Of a stretch of DNA of 64,000 bases, positions 28,805 to 37,850 are shown piece after piece. Origin of the DNA: Christiangramia bathymodioli (GTDB lineage Bacteria > Bacteroidota > Bacteroidia > Flavobacteriales > Flavobacteriaceae). The notes under the pieces are model-generated. The model searched no databases. It had not been told where the DNA came from and worked only from the letters and a program-made list of their open reading frames with translations. The position numbers and the translations under genes are program-made. The stretch spans positions 186,048-250,047 of the forward strand of contig SRSL01000001.1 of assembly GCA_009735695.1 (NCBI GenBank), given 5' to 3'. How positions within the stretch are numbered: the first letter of the stretch is position 1; each line of letters opens with the position of its first letter.

Positions 28805-30229
28805 ATGAGTAAAAAATATGATGCCATCATTGTGGGTAGCGGTTCCAACGGACTTGCTGCTGCTGCTTTTCTTCAGCAAAAAGGTCTAAAAACAGCGGTT
28901 TTCGAGCAAGCCTCTATTCCCGGCGGTGCTACAAAAACAGAAGAAATCACCCTTCCCGGCTTCAAGCACGATATAGGTTCTGCCATTCACCCACTTACCT
29001 ATTCATCACCATTTTTTAAAACCCTACCGCTAGATAAGCACGGTCTTACATGGATCTTTCCTGATATCCCCTTTTCTCACCCTTTTAAAGACGGTTCAGC
29101 CTATGCATGTTTTAAGGATTTTAAGCAAACAGCAGCACAATTAGGCATTGATGAGGCTGCTTATATAAAGCTCTACGGAAATTTTCTAGAAGGTTGGTCC
29201 AGTTTTGAGGAAGATCTTCTTGGACCACTCAGCTGGCCTGAAAATCCGAAGAAATTGTTACAATTTGGAATGAAGGCATTCCCTCCGGCAAAATGGCTGG
29301 TCAATCATTATTTTAAAGATGAGAAAAGTCGACTATTATTCTATGGCGCCGCTGCGCACTCCACCTTACCCATGACCAGTTTTGCTTCGGCCTCTTTCGG
29401 TCTTGTACTGAATATTCTGGCCCATCGCCACGGCTGGCCCTTTCCTAAAGGTGGCGCAAGCAAGATCATATCTTCGCTGGTTTCTTATTACAAATCTGAA
29501 GGCGGAGAATTAAAACTTAACCAGGAAGTAAAAAACCTGGATAAACTTCCCACCGCTAAAGCTTACATTTTTGACCTGACTCCAAGTCAATTATTAAAGA
29601 TCAGAAATACCGATTTTTCAGCTTTATACCGGAAAAGGCTTCAGAATTATAATTATGGAGCTGGTGTTTTCAAAATAGACTGGGCGCTGGACCGGCCAAT
29701 TCCTTTTACCAACGAGCTTTGCCGAAAATCCGGGACCGTTCACTTAGGGTTCAGCCAGGAAGAGATAGAACGATCAGAAAGCGATATTCATTCCAATAAA
29801 ATCAATAAACATCCCTACGTTCTGGTCGCACAGCATTCAATATTCGACTCTACAAGGGCTCCTGAAAACAAACATACTGCCTGGGCCTATTGCCATGTTC
29901 CTAACGGCAGTACCGCAGATATGACCCAGGTCATCGAAAACCAGCTTGAGCGAGCAGCCCCGGGTTTTAAAGATACGATCCTGGCCAAAACCACTCATAA
30001 TACCGTGCAACTTGAAAATTTCAATCCAAATCTAGTGGGAGGTGATATCAACGGCGGAAAACAGGATATTAGCCAGTTATTTACCCGGCCAGTGGCCAAA
30101 TTGAATCCATATAGCACTTCTAATCCCAATATTTTCATTTGCTCGGCCTCTACTCCACCCGGTGGAGGCGTTCACGGAATGAGTGGCTATCACGCGGCAA
30201 AATCGGCTTATGAGCATATAATGAAATAA
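28805..30229 (+). CDS. NAD(P)/FAD-dependent oxidoreductase related to phytoene desaturases (CrtI-like)
   Basis: 474 residues from ATG 28805; an in-frame TTG at 28790 adds five residues and puts the Rossmann strand further in, so I prefer the ATG. The N-terminal dinucleotide-binding fold is DAIIVGSGSNGLAAAAFLQQ followed by an acidic strand end (TAVFEQ), and PGGATKTEEITLPGFKHDIG is typical of the CrtI/amine-oxidase family. The C-terminal flavin motif NIFICSASTPPGGGVHGMSG fits the same family. The reaction could be carotenoid or other polyene desaturation or isomerisation, but no crt genes are near, so the substrate is unknown. It stands alone between rpoD and rpe. Confidence 0.85.
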   Translation: MSKKYDAIIVGSGSNGLAAAAFLQQKGLKTAVFEQASIPGGATKTEEITLPGFKHDIGSAIHPLTYSSPFFKTLPLDKHGLTWIFPDIPFSHPFKDGSAYACFKDFKQTAAQLGIDEAAYIKLYGNFLEGWSSFEEDLLGPLSWPENPKKLLQFGMKAFPPAKWLVNHYFKDEKSRLLFYGAAAHSTLPMTSFASASFGLVLNILAHRHGWPFPKGGASKIISSLVSYYKSEGGELKLNQEVKNLDKLPTAKAYIFDLTPSQLLKIRNTDFSALYRKRLQNYNYGAGVFKIDWALDRPIPFTNELCRKSGTVHLGFSQEEIERSESDIHSNKINKHPYVLVAQHSIFDSTRAPENKHTAWAYCHVPNGSTADMTQVIENQLERAAPGFKDTILAKTTHNTVQLENFNPNLVGGDINGGKQDISQLFTRPVAKLNPYSTSNPNIFICSASTPPGGGVHGMSGYHAAKSAYEHIMK

Positions 30230-30297
30230 GATCGCAGATTTTATGCCTGTTCCCCAGCATTTCCTAAGTTAGATGTCATAAAACCTCGATTTCTTTT

Positions 30298-30305
30298 TAT
30301 TTTTG
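30298..30305 (+). promoter_or_regulatory. -7 promoter box of rpe-ypdA
   Basis: TATTTTTG, exact TAnnTTTG match, 23 bp upstream of the rpe ATG. Confidence 0.55.
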
Positions 30306-30328
30306 CCTGTAAACACAACAAACAACTA

Positions 30329-30991
30329 ATGAGCGATACCCTAATAGCCCCGTCTTTGCTAGCCGCAGATTTCGCAAATCTGCAACGAGATATAGAAATG
30401 GTCAACAACAGTGATGCAGACTGGTTTCATATCGATATTATGGACGGTGTCTTTGTTCCGAACATTTCCTACGGAATGCCGGTTTTACAAGCAATTAAAA
30501 AACACACTAAAAAAACTCTCGATGTTCATTTGATGATCGTGGAACCAGACAGGTATATCAAGGAATTCTCACAGGTCGGCGCAGATGTGCTTACCGTTCA
30601 CTATGAAGCCTGTACTCATTTACACCGAACCATTCAGGCGATCAAAGCTGAAGGGATGAAAGCCGGAGTGGCTATTAATCCTCATACCAGCGTTGATCTG
30701 CTGAAAGATGTGATAAAGGATCTCGACCTAGTACTTGTAATGAGTGTTAATCCAGGTTTTGGCGGGCAGAGCTTTATTGAAAACACCTACGTAAAAGTTC
30801 AGAAGCTGAAGGAAATGATCACCCTGAACAATGCCACTACATTAATTGAAGTTGACGGCGGGGTGACCGATAAAAATGCTTCAGAACTTTCTAAAGCCGG
30901 TGCAGATGTTCTTGTAGCCGGAAGTTTCGTTTTCAAAGCTGAAGACCAGGCCGGAACCATTAAAAATCTTAGACGTATTGCAAATTCCTGA
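30329..30991 (+). CDS. rpe: Ribulose-phosphate 3-epimerase
   Basis: 220 residues, normal for Rpe, a TIM-barrel metal enzyme interconverting ribulose 5-phosphate and xylulose 5-phosphate in the pentose phosphate pathway. Signatures are IAPSLLAADFANL, WFHIDIMDGVFVPNISYG, LDVHLMIVEPDRY, LVMSVNPGFGGQSFIE and IEVDGGVTDKNA. The 3' end overlaps the start of ypdA by 14 bases, so the two genes form an operon. Confidence 0.97.
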   Translation: MSDTLIAPSLLAADFANLQRDIEMVNNSDADWFHIDIMDGVFVPNISYGMPVLQAIKKHTKKTLDVHLMIVEPDRYIKEFSQVGADVLTVHYEACTHLHRTIQAIKAEGMKAGVAINPHTSVDLLKDVIKDLDLVLVMSVNPGFGGQSFIENTYVKVQKLKEMITLNNATTLIEVDGGVTDKNASELSKAGADVLVAGSFVFKAEDQAGTIKNLRRIANS

Positions 30992-31976
30992 AAATAAATA
31001 CGAAGTCCTAATAATTGGTGGGGGGCCTATAGGCATTGCCTGCGCTTTGGAAGCCGAAAAAAAAGGACTTTCTTATGTGATCATTGAAAAAGGGTGCCTG
31101 GTAAATTCTCTTTATCACTATCCTACTAATATGACCTTCTTTTCTACTTCGGAAAAACTGGAGCTGGATAACATCCCATTTATCAGTAACAATCCGAAAC
31201 CGGGAAAACGGGAGGCACTGGAATATTACCGAAGAATTGCCACCTCGAATGAACTGAATATTCATTTATTCGAAAAAGTAGATACGGTAGAAACCCGAAC
31301 CGATGGAATTCACGAGGTTAAAACCACTAAGGGCACATACGAGGCAGAAAATGTAATCATTGCCACAGGATTTTATGATATCCCGAATTACCTGGGTATC
31401 CCAGGAGAAAACCTTCCAAAGGTATCTCATTATTATGGCGATCCGCATTATTATGCCACCCAGAAAACAGTGGTGGTAGGAGCTAGTAATTCAGCTGTTG
31501 ACGCAGCCCTGGAAATCTACCGTAAAGGTGGGGAGGTGACCATGATCGTTAGGAATTCCGAAATTGGTGAGCGTGTTAAATACTGGGTAAGACCAGATAT
31601 TGTAAACCGAATCAAGGAAGGTAGTATCAAAGCCTATTTTGATTCGAATCTAAAGGAAATAAAAGAGAATCATATCCTTATTGAGACACCCGACGGGGAA
31701 ACCACGATTGAAAACGATTTTGTCCTGCTCCTTACTGGTTACAGGCCTAATTTCGGCTTTTTACAGGATATTGGCATTAGTCTCTCTGACGACGGACGCA
31801 AAATTCCTCAATATAACGAAGAGACCATGGAAACAAACATTCCAGGTATTTTCCTGGCCGGAGTAATTTGTGGGGGTGTGGAAACCCATAAATGGTTCAT
31901 AGAAAATTCAAGGGTTCACGCCAAAATGATCATGGAGCACTTAAGCAGTAAGAAAAGATCAACGGTTGAGACTTAA
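30978..31976 (+). CDS. ypdA: YpdA-family putative bacillithiol disulfide reductase
   Basis: 332 residues from TTG 30978; no ATG is available upstream of the first nucleotide-binding strand. It has a thioredoxin-reductase-like fold: FAD site LIIGGGPIGIACALEAEKKG, central GFYDIPNYLGIPGE, NAD(P)H site VVVGASNSAVDAALEIYRKG, and a C-terminal FAD motif (IPGIFLAGVICGG). It lacks the CxxC redox pair of true thioredoxin reductases. YpdA reduces bacillithiol disulfide in Firmicutes, and bacillithiol genes also occur in Bacteroidota. Its start overlaps rpe, whose pathway supplies NADPH; that link is an inference. Confidence 0.85.
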   Translation: MQIPENKYEVLIIGGGPIGIACALEAEKKGLSYVIIEKGCLVNSLYHYPTNMTFFSTSEKLELDNIPFISNNPKPGKREALEYYRRIATSNELNIHLFEKVDTVETRTDGIHEVKTTKGTYEAENVIIATGFYDIPNYLGIPGENLPKVSHYYGDPHYYATQKTVVVGASNSAVDAALEIYRKGGEVTMIVRNSEIGERVKYWVRPDIVNRIKEGSIKAYFDSNLKEIKENHILIETPDGETTIENDFVLLLTGYRPNFGFLQDIGISLSDDGRKIPQYNEETMETNIPGIFLAGVICGGVETHKWFIENSRVHAKMIMEHLSSKKRSTVET

Positions 31977-31995
31977 ATCCAGTCCGTATAAAATT

Positions 31996-32022
31996 AAAAA
32001 ACCGGCAAATGCCGGTTTTTTA
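31996..32022 (+). terminator. Rho-independent terminator after ypdA
   Basis: Stem AAAAACCGGC and GCCGGTTTTT around an AAAT loop, followed by T. The rest of the gap up to 32124 shows nothing recognisable. Confidence 0.9.
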
Positions 32023-32124
32023 ATGCTCAAATTATGTATTGCAGCTTGATCGAATTTCACGAAAAAGCAATCTGGGATAACCAGACTGCCTTCTCTGCGG
32101 GGGGACTAACGTTAATGGACCATT

Positions 32125-32484
32125 CTACATCACGATGATCGATGAAGACCGCAAACCTTTTTTGCGCGCGATCATCTTTCCGTAGAATTCAAGATCCTCT
32201 GAATTATGTTTAAAAGAGTGATCTACTTTTTTTCCTATTTCATCTAAAGGAAAAGTATACACCTTGATATTTGGATACCCATCGAATTGTTCCTCTTCAT
32301 TGATACCAACTTCTATAGTTTGGTTCTCTTTATTATACACCACGAATTCAGCCAAAAAATTATGGCGTATCAAATCGATACAATCCTGTGATAATTCGTT
32401 GCATTCCTTGCATTCTGAAACATAAATTTTTAAAAGTTCCTGCAAAGAAGATCTAAGCTGATTTGTGTTGAAATAAGCTGCCAT
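32125..32484 (-). CDS. Small conserved-looking protein of unknown function
   Basis: 119 residues from the ATG at 32484; the longer reading from 32547 lacks a typical start region. I do not recognise the family. The protein has no signal peptide or membrane segment, so it is probably cytosolic. It contains a CKECNELSQDC stretch with three cysteines (about residues 25-35) that could bind metal or form a redox centre, and a long acidic and basic mix (VGINEEEQFDG, GKKVDHSFKHNSEDLEF) ending ARKKGLRSSSIIVM. It is convergent with ypdA. Confidence 0.6.
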   Translation of the reverse strand: MAAYFNTNQLRSSLQELLKIYVSECKECNELSQDCIDLIRHNFLAEFVVYNKENQTIEVGINEEEQFDGYPNIKVYTFPLDEIGKKVDHSFKHNSEDLEFYGKMIARKKGLRSSSIIVM

Positions 32485-32696
32485 TGGTCTAGGTTTTTTA
32501 GCGTTTAGTTTGGCTAATTTAGAGCTTAAGAGCCTTGAATAAAACAATTTAGGTTAGTTTTAACGCTCGGGTTTAAAAAATTCAAAATTTCGGTCTTGAA
32601 AATTAATTTTCGTTAATTCTCAAGGCTGAATTTTATAATTACATACTTAGTTAATTTCCCGGGCTTTACCATCCTGACTCCAGGCCCCATTCAGCG

Positions 32697-32727
32697 ATAA
32701 AAAAAAAGCACCTGTTAAGGTGCTTTT
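32697..32727 (-). terminator. Terminator after the amidohydrolase gene
   Basis: Stem AAAAGCACCT (32704-32713) and AGGTGCTTTT (32718-32727) with loop GTTA. On the minus strand it follows the stop at 32733 and ends in a T-run. The adjoining stretch 32485-32696 is AT-rich, with no other element recognised. Confidence 0.85.
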
Positions 32728-32732
32728 AGGTT

Positions 32733-35700
32733 TTACTTTTTGATCCCGGGTAAATTTTCTGGCTTTTTCATTTTCCAGTTGGGCTCTGAAGCTTTCCTCG
32801 ATTCTGGATAAATCTCATCGAGATTATCAGCATTGTAAATTCTACCATTCATTACTACATACTTAACCGAATTGGTATTTCTTATATTTTCCAGTGGATT
32901 TTTATCGAGGATCACCAGGTCGGCTAGTTTTCCGGCTTCAATAGAGCCCAGGTCCCCATCCAGACCTAAGGATTCAGCTCCAAGGATGGTAGCGGCCTTT
33001 AAGGCCCTATGTTCATCCATACCTCCGCTTTGAAGTGACCATAGCTCCCAGTGATAGCCAAGTCCCTGTAACTGCCCGTGACTACCAACACCTACCAGGC
33101 CTCCTTTATCGATCACTTTGTTCATCATTTCAGCATGTTTGGAAAAGACATGTTCTTCCGGCATAAACCAGGCATTTCTTCTCCTGGATTTCTGGGCAAG
33201 CTCCTGGTATGGGGTAAAATTCTGAAGTTTTTCATCCTTATAGGGCTCTTCGGTCGCATAATAGTATTCCTCTGCCCATGGGCCGCCATACGAAACAAGT
33301 AATGTTGGCGTGACCGCCATTTTCGCTTCTGCGATCGTATTGATCACATCCTTATAAATAGGATAGATAGGAAGAGAATGCTCATGTCCCGGGTATCCAT
33401 CGATTAATTGGGTCATATTCAGTTTAAAGTCCAGCCCGCCTTCCGTAGTGGGCATTAGTTCCAATTCCTTTGCAGCCATGATGATCCATTGCCGCATTTG
33501 CCTGTTCCCGGTGAGATACATTTTAATGGTCTTGGTATCGTAATATTCGCTGTACTGCTTTAATACCCTTTTGGCATGTTCCTTATCCTTTAAATTATAA
33601 GCCCAGTATCCTACACCAGGACCTGTGCTGTAAATTCGTGGACCCGGAATCATCCCGGCATCTACCATATCAGAATAGGTGAGCACATCGGTAGTGCTGG
33701 TTTGCGGATCCCTGGTTGTTGTAACCCCGTAAGCAAGATTTGCGCCGTACATCCAGGATTGATTCTTCTGAATTTCCCAGCTAGGCCACATATGGGCATG
33801 TGTATCAACAAATCCTGGAACGATGGTTTTTCCGCCTGCATCGATGACCTTGGCGTTATTCGGAACCTGCAGGCTACCACTCTGCCCTACTGCCGCAATG
33901 CGGTTGTTCCTGATTAGGATGTCACCATTTTCAATGATCTCGTCCCCTTTCATGCTTATGATGCGGCCGCCCTTGATAAGCGCCACTCCCTGTGGAATAT
34001 CCTTCTTATAAGAAAGATCTATCTTAAATTCGGTTGCCTTAAAGCTTTCTAACTTATCCTTTTCATCCTTATCGTCTTTAGCCTTTTCCTCTCCATTTTT
34101 GTCTTTTTCCTCTTCCTTTCTCTTTTCCCTGATCTTTTCAATACTATCATTATGCACTTTTGCCAGTTCCAGATCATATACAAAATGAGTAGCGCCTAAA
34201 GACCAGTGAACCTTTTTACTATCTTCTCCCCAGGCCGGAAACTCTCCGCCTATTTCGGTTAACTGATTAGCAGGAAAGGCCGATTTTTCAACGGAGGCCA
34301 GCGAAATCTTGGCGGTTTGTCCAAATCTTGGTACCACCATCGTGTAAATATCATTATTGATCTTGGCGATCGCGGTTTTTCCATCGGGAGAAATCCTGAT
34401 CTCTGAAGGTTTCGAAGCCTTGTCTTCATCTTCCCTCGCTCCATTTTCTGGCAGCATATGCGGCCTGATTTCCGAAGAACCAAATGGAGTTATTCCTTTT
34501 ACTGAAAGAAGGGTCTTTTCATCGGTGCCGTCCCAGCGAATGGATATTAATTTATCGTCATCGCTTAAATAAATCCTATCATCGACCTTGGTAAAATGTG
34601 GATAGATCCTACCTTTTGACTTTTCAATGAAAGTGATATCTCCACCACTGGAAGGAATCCATGCCAGGTCTTCCCTTCCGGGAGTTCCATCAATTCGTGA
34701 TCCACTTGCATATTCATAAGCCGATCCCCTTGTGAAAACGATCCTGTCATGCTTGTAGGACCAGGCCGGATTGCTGTAAACAGCTTTGGTATTTGTAAGT
34801 TTTTTCAAATTTCGACCATTTGCTCCGATGGAATAAATATGTCCGCCATCTCCTTCCCAGGAAACAAAAGCGATGGAATTTCCATCAGGTGACCAGGCCG
34901 GATGAGATTCTGTAAAATCGTTCTTTGTAAGCCTTTCTGGCGTTCCTCCGGGGAAATCCATCACATAAAGCCTGTTAAGGGCTGTAAAGGCCAGTTTTGA
35001 TCCGTCAGGTGAAGGTACTGCATCCCTTATCTGGGTTACCTGCTCGGTTTCATTATCCTCGATCGGGTAATCAAAAAGCACTTCAGGTCCCATGTCTATT
35101 TTAAGATCCACCTCGAAGGGGATTTCCGTGGAGGTTTTCTGCTCGATATCAATATTATGGAGCTTACCCCCATAAAAAACGATTAAATTCTTACTGTCGG
35201 GCGTAAAACTCATCGCCGGCAATACTCCAAGAGTCGCTATCGACTCCTGTTCATCACGCTGAATAGGATAGGCAAGCCACTCCTCATTTCCGGTTTCCAG
35301 ATTTCTTTTCACCAAACCGGTTTGAGTTTCAAATCTTGTTCCATATACCAGCCACTTTCCATCGGGAGATGGAGTTGGGGTAAAGGCAGATCCATATCGT
35401 CCCGTAATGGTGGCCGTTTCCGACTTTTCCATGTCATAAGTTCCAATCTGGTACTGCGGAAATTGAGCATTATAATTCCAGCCTCGTGTTCGTTGTGAAA
35501 AATAAATGGTTTTCCCATCAGGACTAAAGGCAGGATCGATCATTTTAAGGTCTTTGGGTTCTTCGACCAATTGGGCACCACCACCGCCGTCTTTGTGGTA
35601 AATGTGCAATTTGATATTTCTTCGGCCTCTTGCGGCTACTATAAAATCTCCATCCGGGCTCCAGTCTGCAGCAAAGAAATTCTGATTTTTATCTTCAGAA

Positions 35701-36092
35701 ATGGCTTCCATCTCTTTTGATTCCAGGTTCATGGTCCACACGTTGTCTGCCCCATTTTTATCTGAAATGAAAACCAGGCTTTTCCCATCGGGACTAAATC
35801 GCGGATGTACATCGTATGCCATCCCTGATGTAATTCGCTCTGCCTTTCCTCCCGTTATTGGAATTTGATAAAGATCACCCATCATATCAAAAACGATACT
35901 CTTCCCATCGGGACTAACATCAACTGAAATCCAGGTTCCTTCAGTAGTATTAAAATTAACCTGTCTTGCAGGTTTTAAGGGTAATTCCTTGGTGGTCAAG
36001 GTATCCAGTTGAGCCATACTTATACTGTCTTGAGCATAAATTGAAATTGACCCTAACAATAGCGCGAAGACTAAGAATAGATTTTTCCTCAT
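32733..36092 (-). CDS. Secreted amidohydrolase fused to a TolB/WD40-like beta-propeller
   Basis: 1,119 residues. A signal peptide (MRKNLFLVFALLLGSISIYA) is followed by a long propeller region made of PD40/TolB-like blades, with recurrent motifs such as PDGKSIVFDMMGD, RFSPDGKSLVFISDKNGADN and AWSPDGNSIAFVSWEGDGGH (to about residue 640). Next come a charged Glu/Lys linker (EKRKEEEKDKNGEE) and a C-terminal amidohydrolase domain (from about 690). That domain has the metal site IVPGFVDTHAHMWPSW, GVTTTRDPQTSTTD, and a downstream VGVGSHGQL and ILGAESLGLDGDLGSIEAGK region typical of the imidazolonepropionase-like family. It probably hydrolyses a peptide or cyclic amide in the periplasm; the substrate is unknown. 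Nearby genes give no clue. Confidence 0.88.
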   Translation of the reverse strand: MRKNLFLVFALLLGSISIYAQDSISMAQLDTLTTKELPLKPARQVNFNTTEGTWISVDVSPDGKSIVFDMMGDLYQIPITGGKAERITSGMAYDVHPRFSPDGKSLVFISDKNGADNVWTMNLESKEMEAISEDKNQNFFAADWSPDGDFIVAARGRRNIKLHIYHKDGGGGAQLVEEPKDLKMIDPAFSPDGKTIYFSQRTRGWNYNAQFPQYQIGTYDMEKSETATITGRYGSAFTPTPSPDGKWLVYGTRFETQTGLVKRNLETGNEEWLAYPIQRDEQESIATLGVLPAMSFTPDSKNLIVFYGGKLHNIDIEQKTSTEIPFEVDLKIDMGPEVLFDYPIEDNETEQVTQIRDAVPSPDGSKLAFTALNRLYVMDFPGGTPERLTKNDFTESHPAWSPDGNSIAFVSWEGDGGHIYSIGANGRNLKKLTNTKAVYSNPAWSYKHDRIVFTRGSAYEYASGSRIDGTPGREDLAWIPSSGGDITFIEKSKGRIYPHFTKVDDRIYLSDDDKLISIRWDGTDEKTLLSVKGITPFGSSEIRPHMLPENGAREDEDKASKPSEIRISPDGKTAIAKINNDIYTMVVPRFGQTAKISLASVEKSAFPANQLTEIGGEFPAWGEDSKKVHWSLGATHFVYDLELAKVHNDSIEKIREKRKEEEKDKNGEEKAKDDKDEKDKLESFKATEFKIDLSYKKDIPQGVALIKGGRIISMKGDEIIENGDILIRNNRIAAVGQSGSLQVPNNAKVIDAGGKTIVPGFVDTHAHMWPSWEIQKNQSWMYGANLAYGVTTTRDPQTSTTDVLTYSDMVDAGMIPGPRIYSTGPGVGYWAYNLKDKEHAKRVLKQYSEYYDTKTIKMYLTGNRQMRQWIIMAAKELELMPTTEGGLDFKLNMTQLIDGYPGHEHSLPIYPIYKDVINTIAEAKMAVTPTLLVSYGGPWAEEYYYATEEPYKDEKLQNFTPYQELAQKSRRRNAWFMPEEHVFSKHAEMMNKVIDKGGLVGVGSHGQLQGLGYHWELWSLQSGGMDEHRALKAATILGAESLGLDGDLGSIEAGKLADLVILDKNPLENIRNTNSVKYVVMNGRIYNADNLDEIYPESRKASEPNWKMKKPENLPGIKK

Positions 36093-36250
36093 AAAGTTTT
36101 GATTGGTTGCGTAAATTAAGGTGAAGATAAAATTTTATTTATAGTTCAGCATCAACTCTCACTTCTTAAAAGGATTAGGAGAACATTCAGAAATTGCCTG
36201 CCGTTAGGCATGAATAGTAAATTTCTGCTATACATGTTTACTGAAAACAA

Positions 36251-36281
36251 AAAAAGTCTGCAACTTGCGCTGCAGACTTTT
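36251..36281 (-). terminator. Terminator downstream of tRNA-Arg
   Basis: Stem AAAAAGTCTGCA (36251-36262) and TGCAGACTTTT (36271-36281) with an 8-nt loop. On the minus strand the stem is followed by a T-rich run, 11 bp after the tRNA 3' end. Confidence 0.85.
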
Positions 36282-36291
36282 CATCCATCTG

Positions 36292-36365
36292 TGACCGCGG
36301 AAGGATTCGAACCCTCAACCCTCAGAGCCGAAATCTGATATTCTATCCAGTTGAACTACGCGGCC
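36292..36365 (-). tRNA. tRNA-Arg(TCG)
   Basis: 74 nt. The acceptor stem is GGCCGCG with CGCGGTC (one G-T wobble), discriminator A. The anticodon loop TTTCGGC within TCAGA/TCTGA gives anticodon TCG, reading CGA and related Arg codons. The T-loop GGTTCGAATCC is standard. CCA is not encoded. It lies between the amidohydrolase and yqeY-like genes with its own terminator. Confidence 0.95.
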
Positions 36366-36383
36366 AGTATTTTAAGTTGCTAA

Positions 36384-36836
36384 TTAATTAGCCAGTTTTT
36401 TTCTTACGATCCCGGAAATGGTTTTACCATCGGCTTTTCCAGCAAGTTCACCGGTAGCCATTCCCATTACTTTTCCCATATCCTGCATTCCCGTAGCACC
36501 GGTCTTGGCAATGATCTCGTCTACTTTCGCTTCGATCTCTGCTTCGCTCATTTGCTCAGGAAGGAACTGCTCGATCACTTCAGCCTGCTTAAGTTCTGGT
36601 TCAGCCAGATCTTCTCTACCCTGCTCCTTGTAGATCTCTGCACTCTCCTTACGCTGCTTCACCAGTTTCTGAAGCAGTTTCATCTCTTCCTCTTCGGTCA
36701 ATCCGTCCTTTGAAGAAGATTCAGTATTTGCTAACAGAATTGCGCTCTTAACCGCTCTTAAAGCTTCCAGTTTTGCACTGTCTTTTGCTCTCATCGCGGC
36801 CTTCATCTCGACCATTACCTGTTCCTGTAGACTCAT
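36384..36836 (-). CDS. GatB/YqeY domain protein
   Basis: 150 residues, usual length for the stand-alone YqeY family. Typical features are the N-terminal MSLQEQVMVEMKAAMRAKDS, the central LVKQRKESAEIYKEQGRED, ELKQAEVIEQFLPEQMSE, and the C-terminal MGKVMGMATGELAGKADGKT. The domain resembles the tRNA-binding tail of GatB, but the function of stand-alone proteins is not established. It is upstream of tRNA-Arg on the same strand, with only 18 bp between them, so both may be on one transcript. Confidence 0.9.
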   Translation of the reverse strand: MSLQEQVMVEMKAAMRAKDSAKLEALRAVKSAILLANTESSSKDGLTEEEEMKLLQKLVKQRKESAEIYKEQGREDLAEPELKQAEVIEQFLPEQMSEAEIEAKVDEIIAKTGATGMQDMGKVMGMATGELAGKADGKTISGIVRKKLAN

Positions 36837-36941
36837 ATCTGAAAAAATTTCTGCTGCGAAGATAAAATATTCTGGATGAAATTACCACTAATTTATCCCT
36901 TCAAAATTAAGTATCTTCAAAACCCAAATTTGTGATCGAAA

Positions 36942-37850
36942 ATGAAAAAAATCCTGACATTTCTTTTTGTCCTGGCTGGACTCCAATTAGCTGAAGCCCA
37001 GGCAATATTGTTAGACAGCCTGTATTCCGTTCAACCCCTACGCACCGAAACCTACGCTCAAAAAGATGGCGAAGATCTTATTATTGACCTTTTTCTCCCT
37101 GAAAAGAGCACTAATGAAAAACTGCCACTAATCATCTGGATGCATGGCGGTGGCTTTGCCGGTGGAAGTCCGAAAAACCCGCAGGAAGTAAGATTTGCAA
37201 AAATGGCAGCGGCACGTGGCTACGCGGTAGGACTTATTTCATATCGACTTGTTAGAAAAAATACTGAAACCGGTTTCGGCTGTGATTTTGATGCCGAGGG
37301 GAAGATCAAAACCTTCCAGATGGCGGCCGAAGATTTTATGGATGCGGCCATTTATATGAAGGAGAATTCAGGAAAGTTCAATATCAACCCTGAAAAGATC
37401 GTAGTTGGTGGCAGCAGTGCCGGTGCCGAAGCTGTGCTGAATGCGGTTTATAATCCCGACCTGATGTTCGAGAAGCAGGATAAGTATTCCGATCTGGAAT
37501 TTTCAGCAGTGATTTCACTGGCAGGCGCCATTGTGGATGCCAGGTATATAAATCAGGAAAATGCCATTCCCGGAATCTTTTTCCACGGAACCGCAGATAA
37601 CCTAGTGCCTTATGCTACGGCTCCTCATCATTATTGTGAGAATGAAAAACCGGGTTATCTGATACTTGACGGCTCGAAAACCATCGTCGAAAAACTTGAA
37701 GATCTTGATACTCCCTATTTATTTTACACTTTTGAAGACGCCCGGCATGAAATTTCGGGAATGCCTTTTCCGCATTTGCCGGAGGTATTTAATTTCCTTA
37801 AAGAAGTTGTATTCGATAAAAATAAAATTCAGTCAACAGTTTACAAATGA
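36942..37850 (+). CDS. Secreted alpha/beta-hydrolase (carboxylesterase/BD-FAE type)
   Basis: 302 residues with a signal peptide (MKKILTFLFVLAGLQLAEAQ). Oxyanion motif IIWMHGGGFAGGSPKNP and nucleophile elbow VVGGSSAGAEAV are the hallmarks of carboxylesterase/BD-FAE-like enzymes. The acidic residue probably lies in FFHGTADNLVPY, and the His in DARHEI. Such enzymes remove acetyl or feruloyl groups from glycans. It opens a three-gene plus-strand cluster; its stop overlaps the next start by four bases (ATGA). Confidence 0.85.
   Translation: MKKILTFLFVLAGLQLAEAQAILLDSLYSVQPLRTETYAQKDGEDLIIDLFLPEKSTNEKLPLIIWMHGGGFAGGSPKNPQEVRFAKMAAARGYAVGLISYRLVRKNTETGFGCDFDAEGKIKTFQMAAEDFMDAAIYMKENSGKFNINPEKIVVGGSSAGAEAVLNAVYNPDLMFEKQDKYSDLEFSAVISLAGAIVDARYINQENAIPGIFFHGTADNLVPYATAPHHYCENEKPGYLILDGSKTIVEKLEDLDTPYLFYTFEDARHEISGMPFPHLPEVFNFLKEVVFDKNKIQSTVYK

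Noticed and set aside
36191-36227. Nested inverted repeat GAAATT/AATTTC around TGCCT/AGGCA
   Set aside because: The arms are short and unequal, with no promoter or T-run nearby, so it could be chance in an AT-rich gap.
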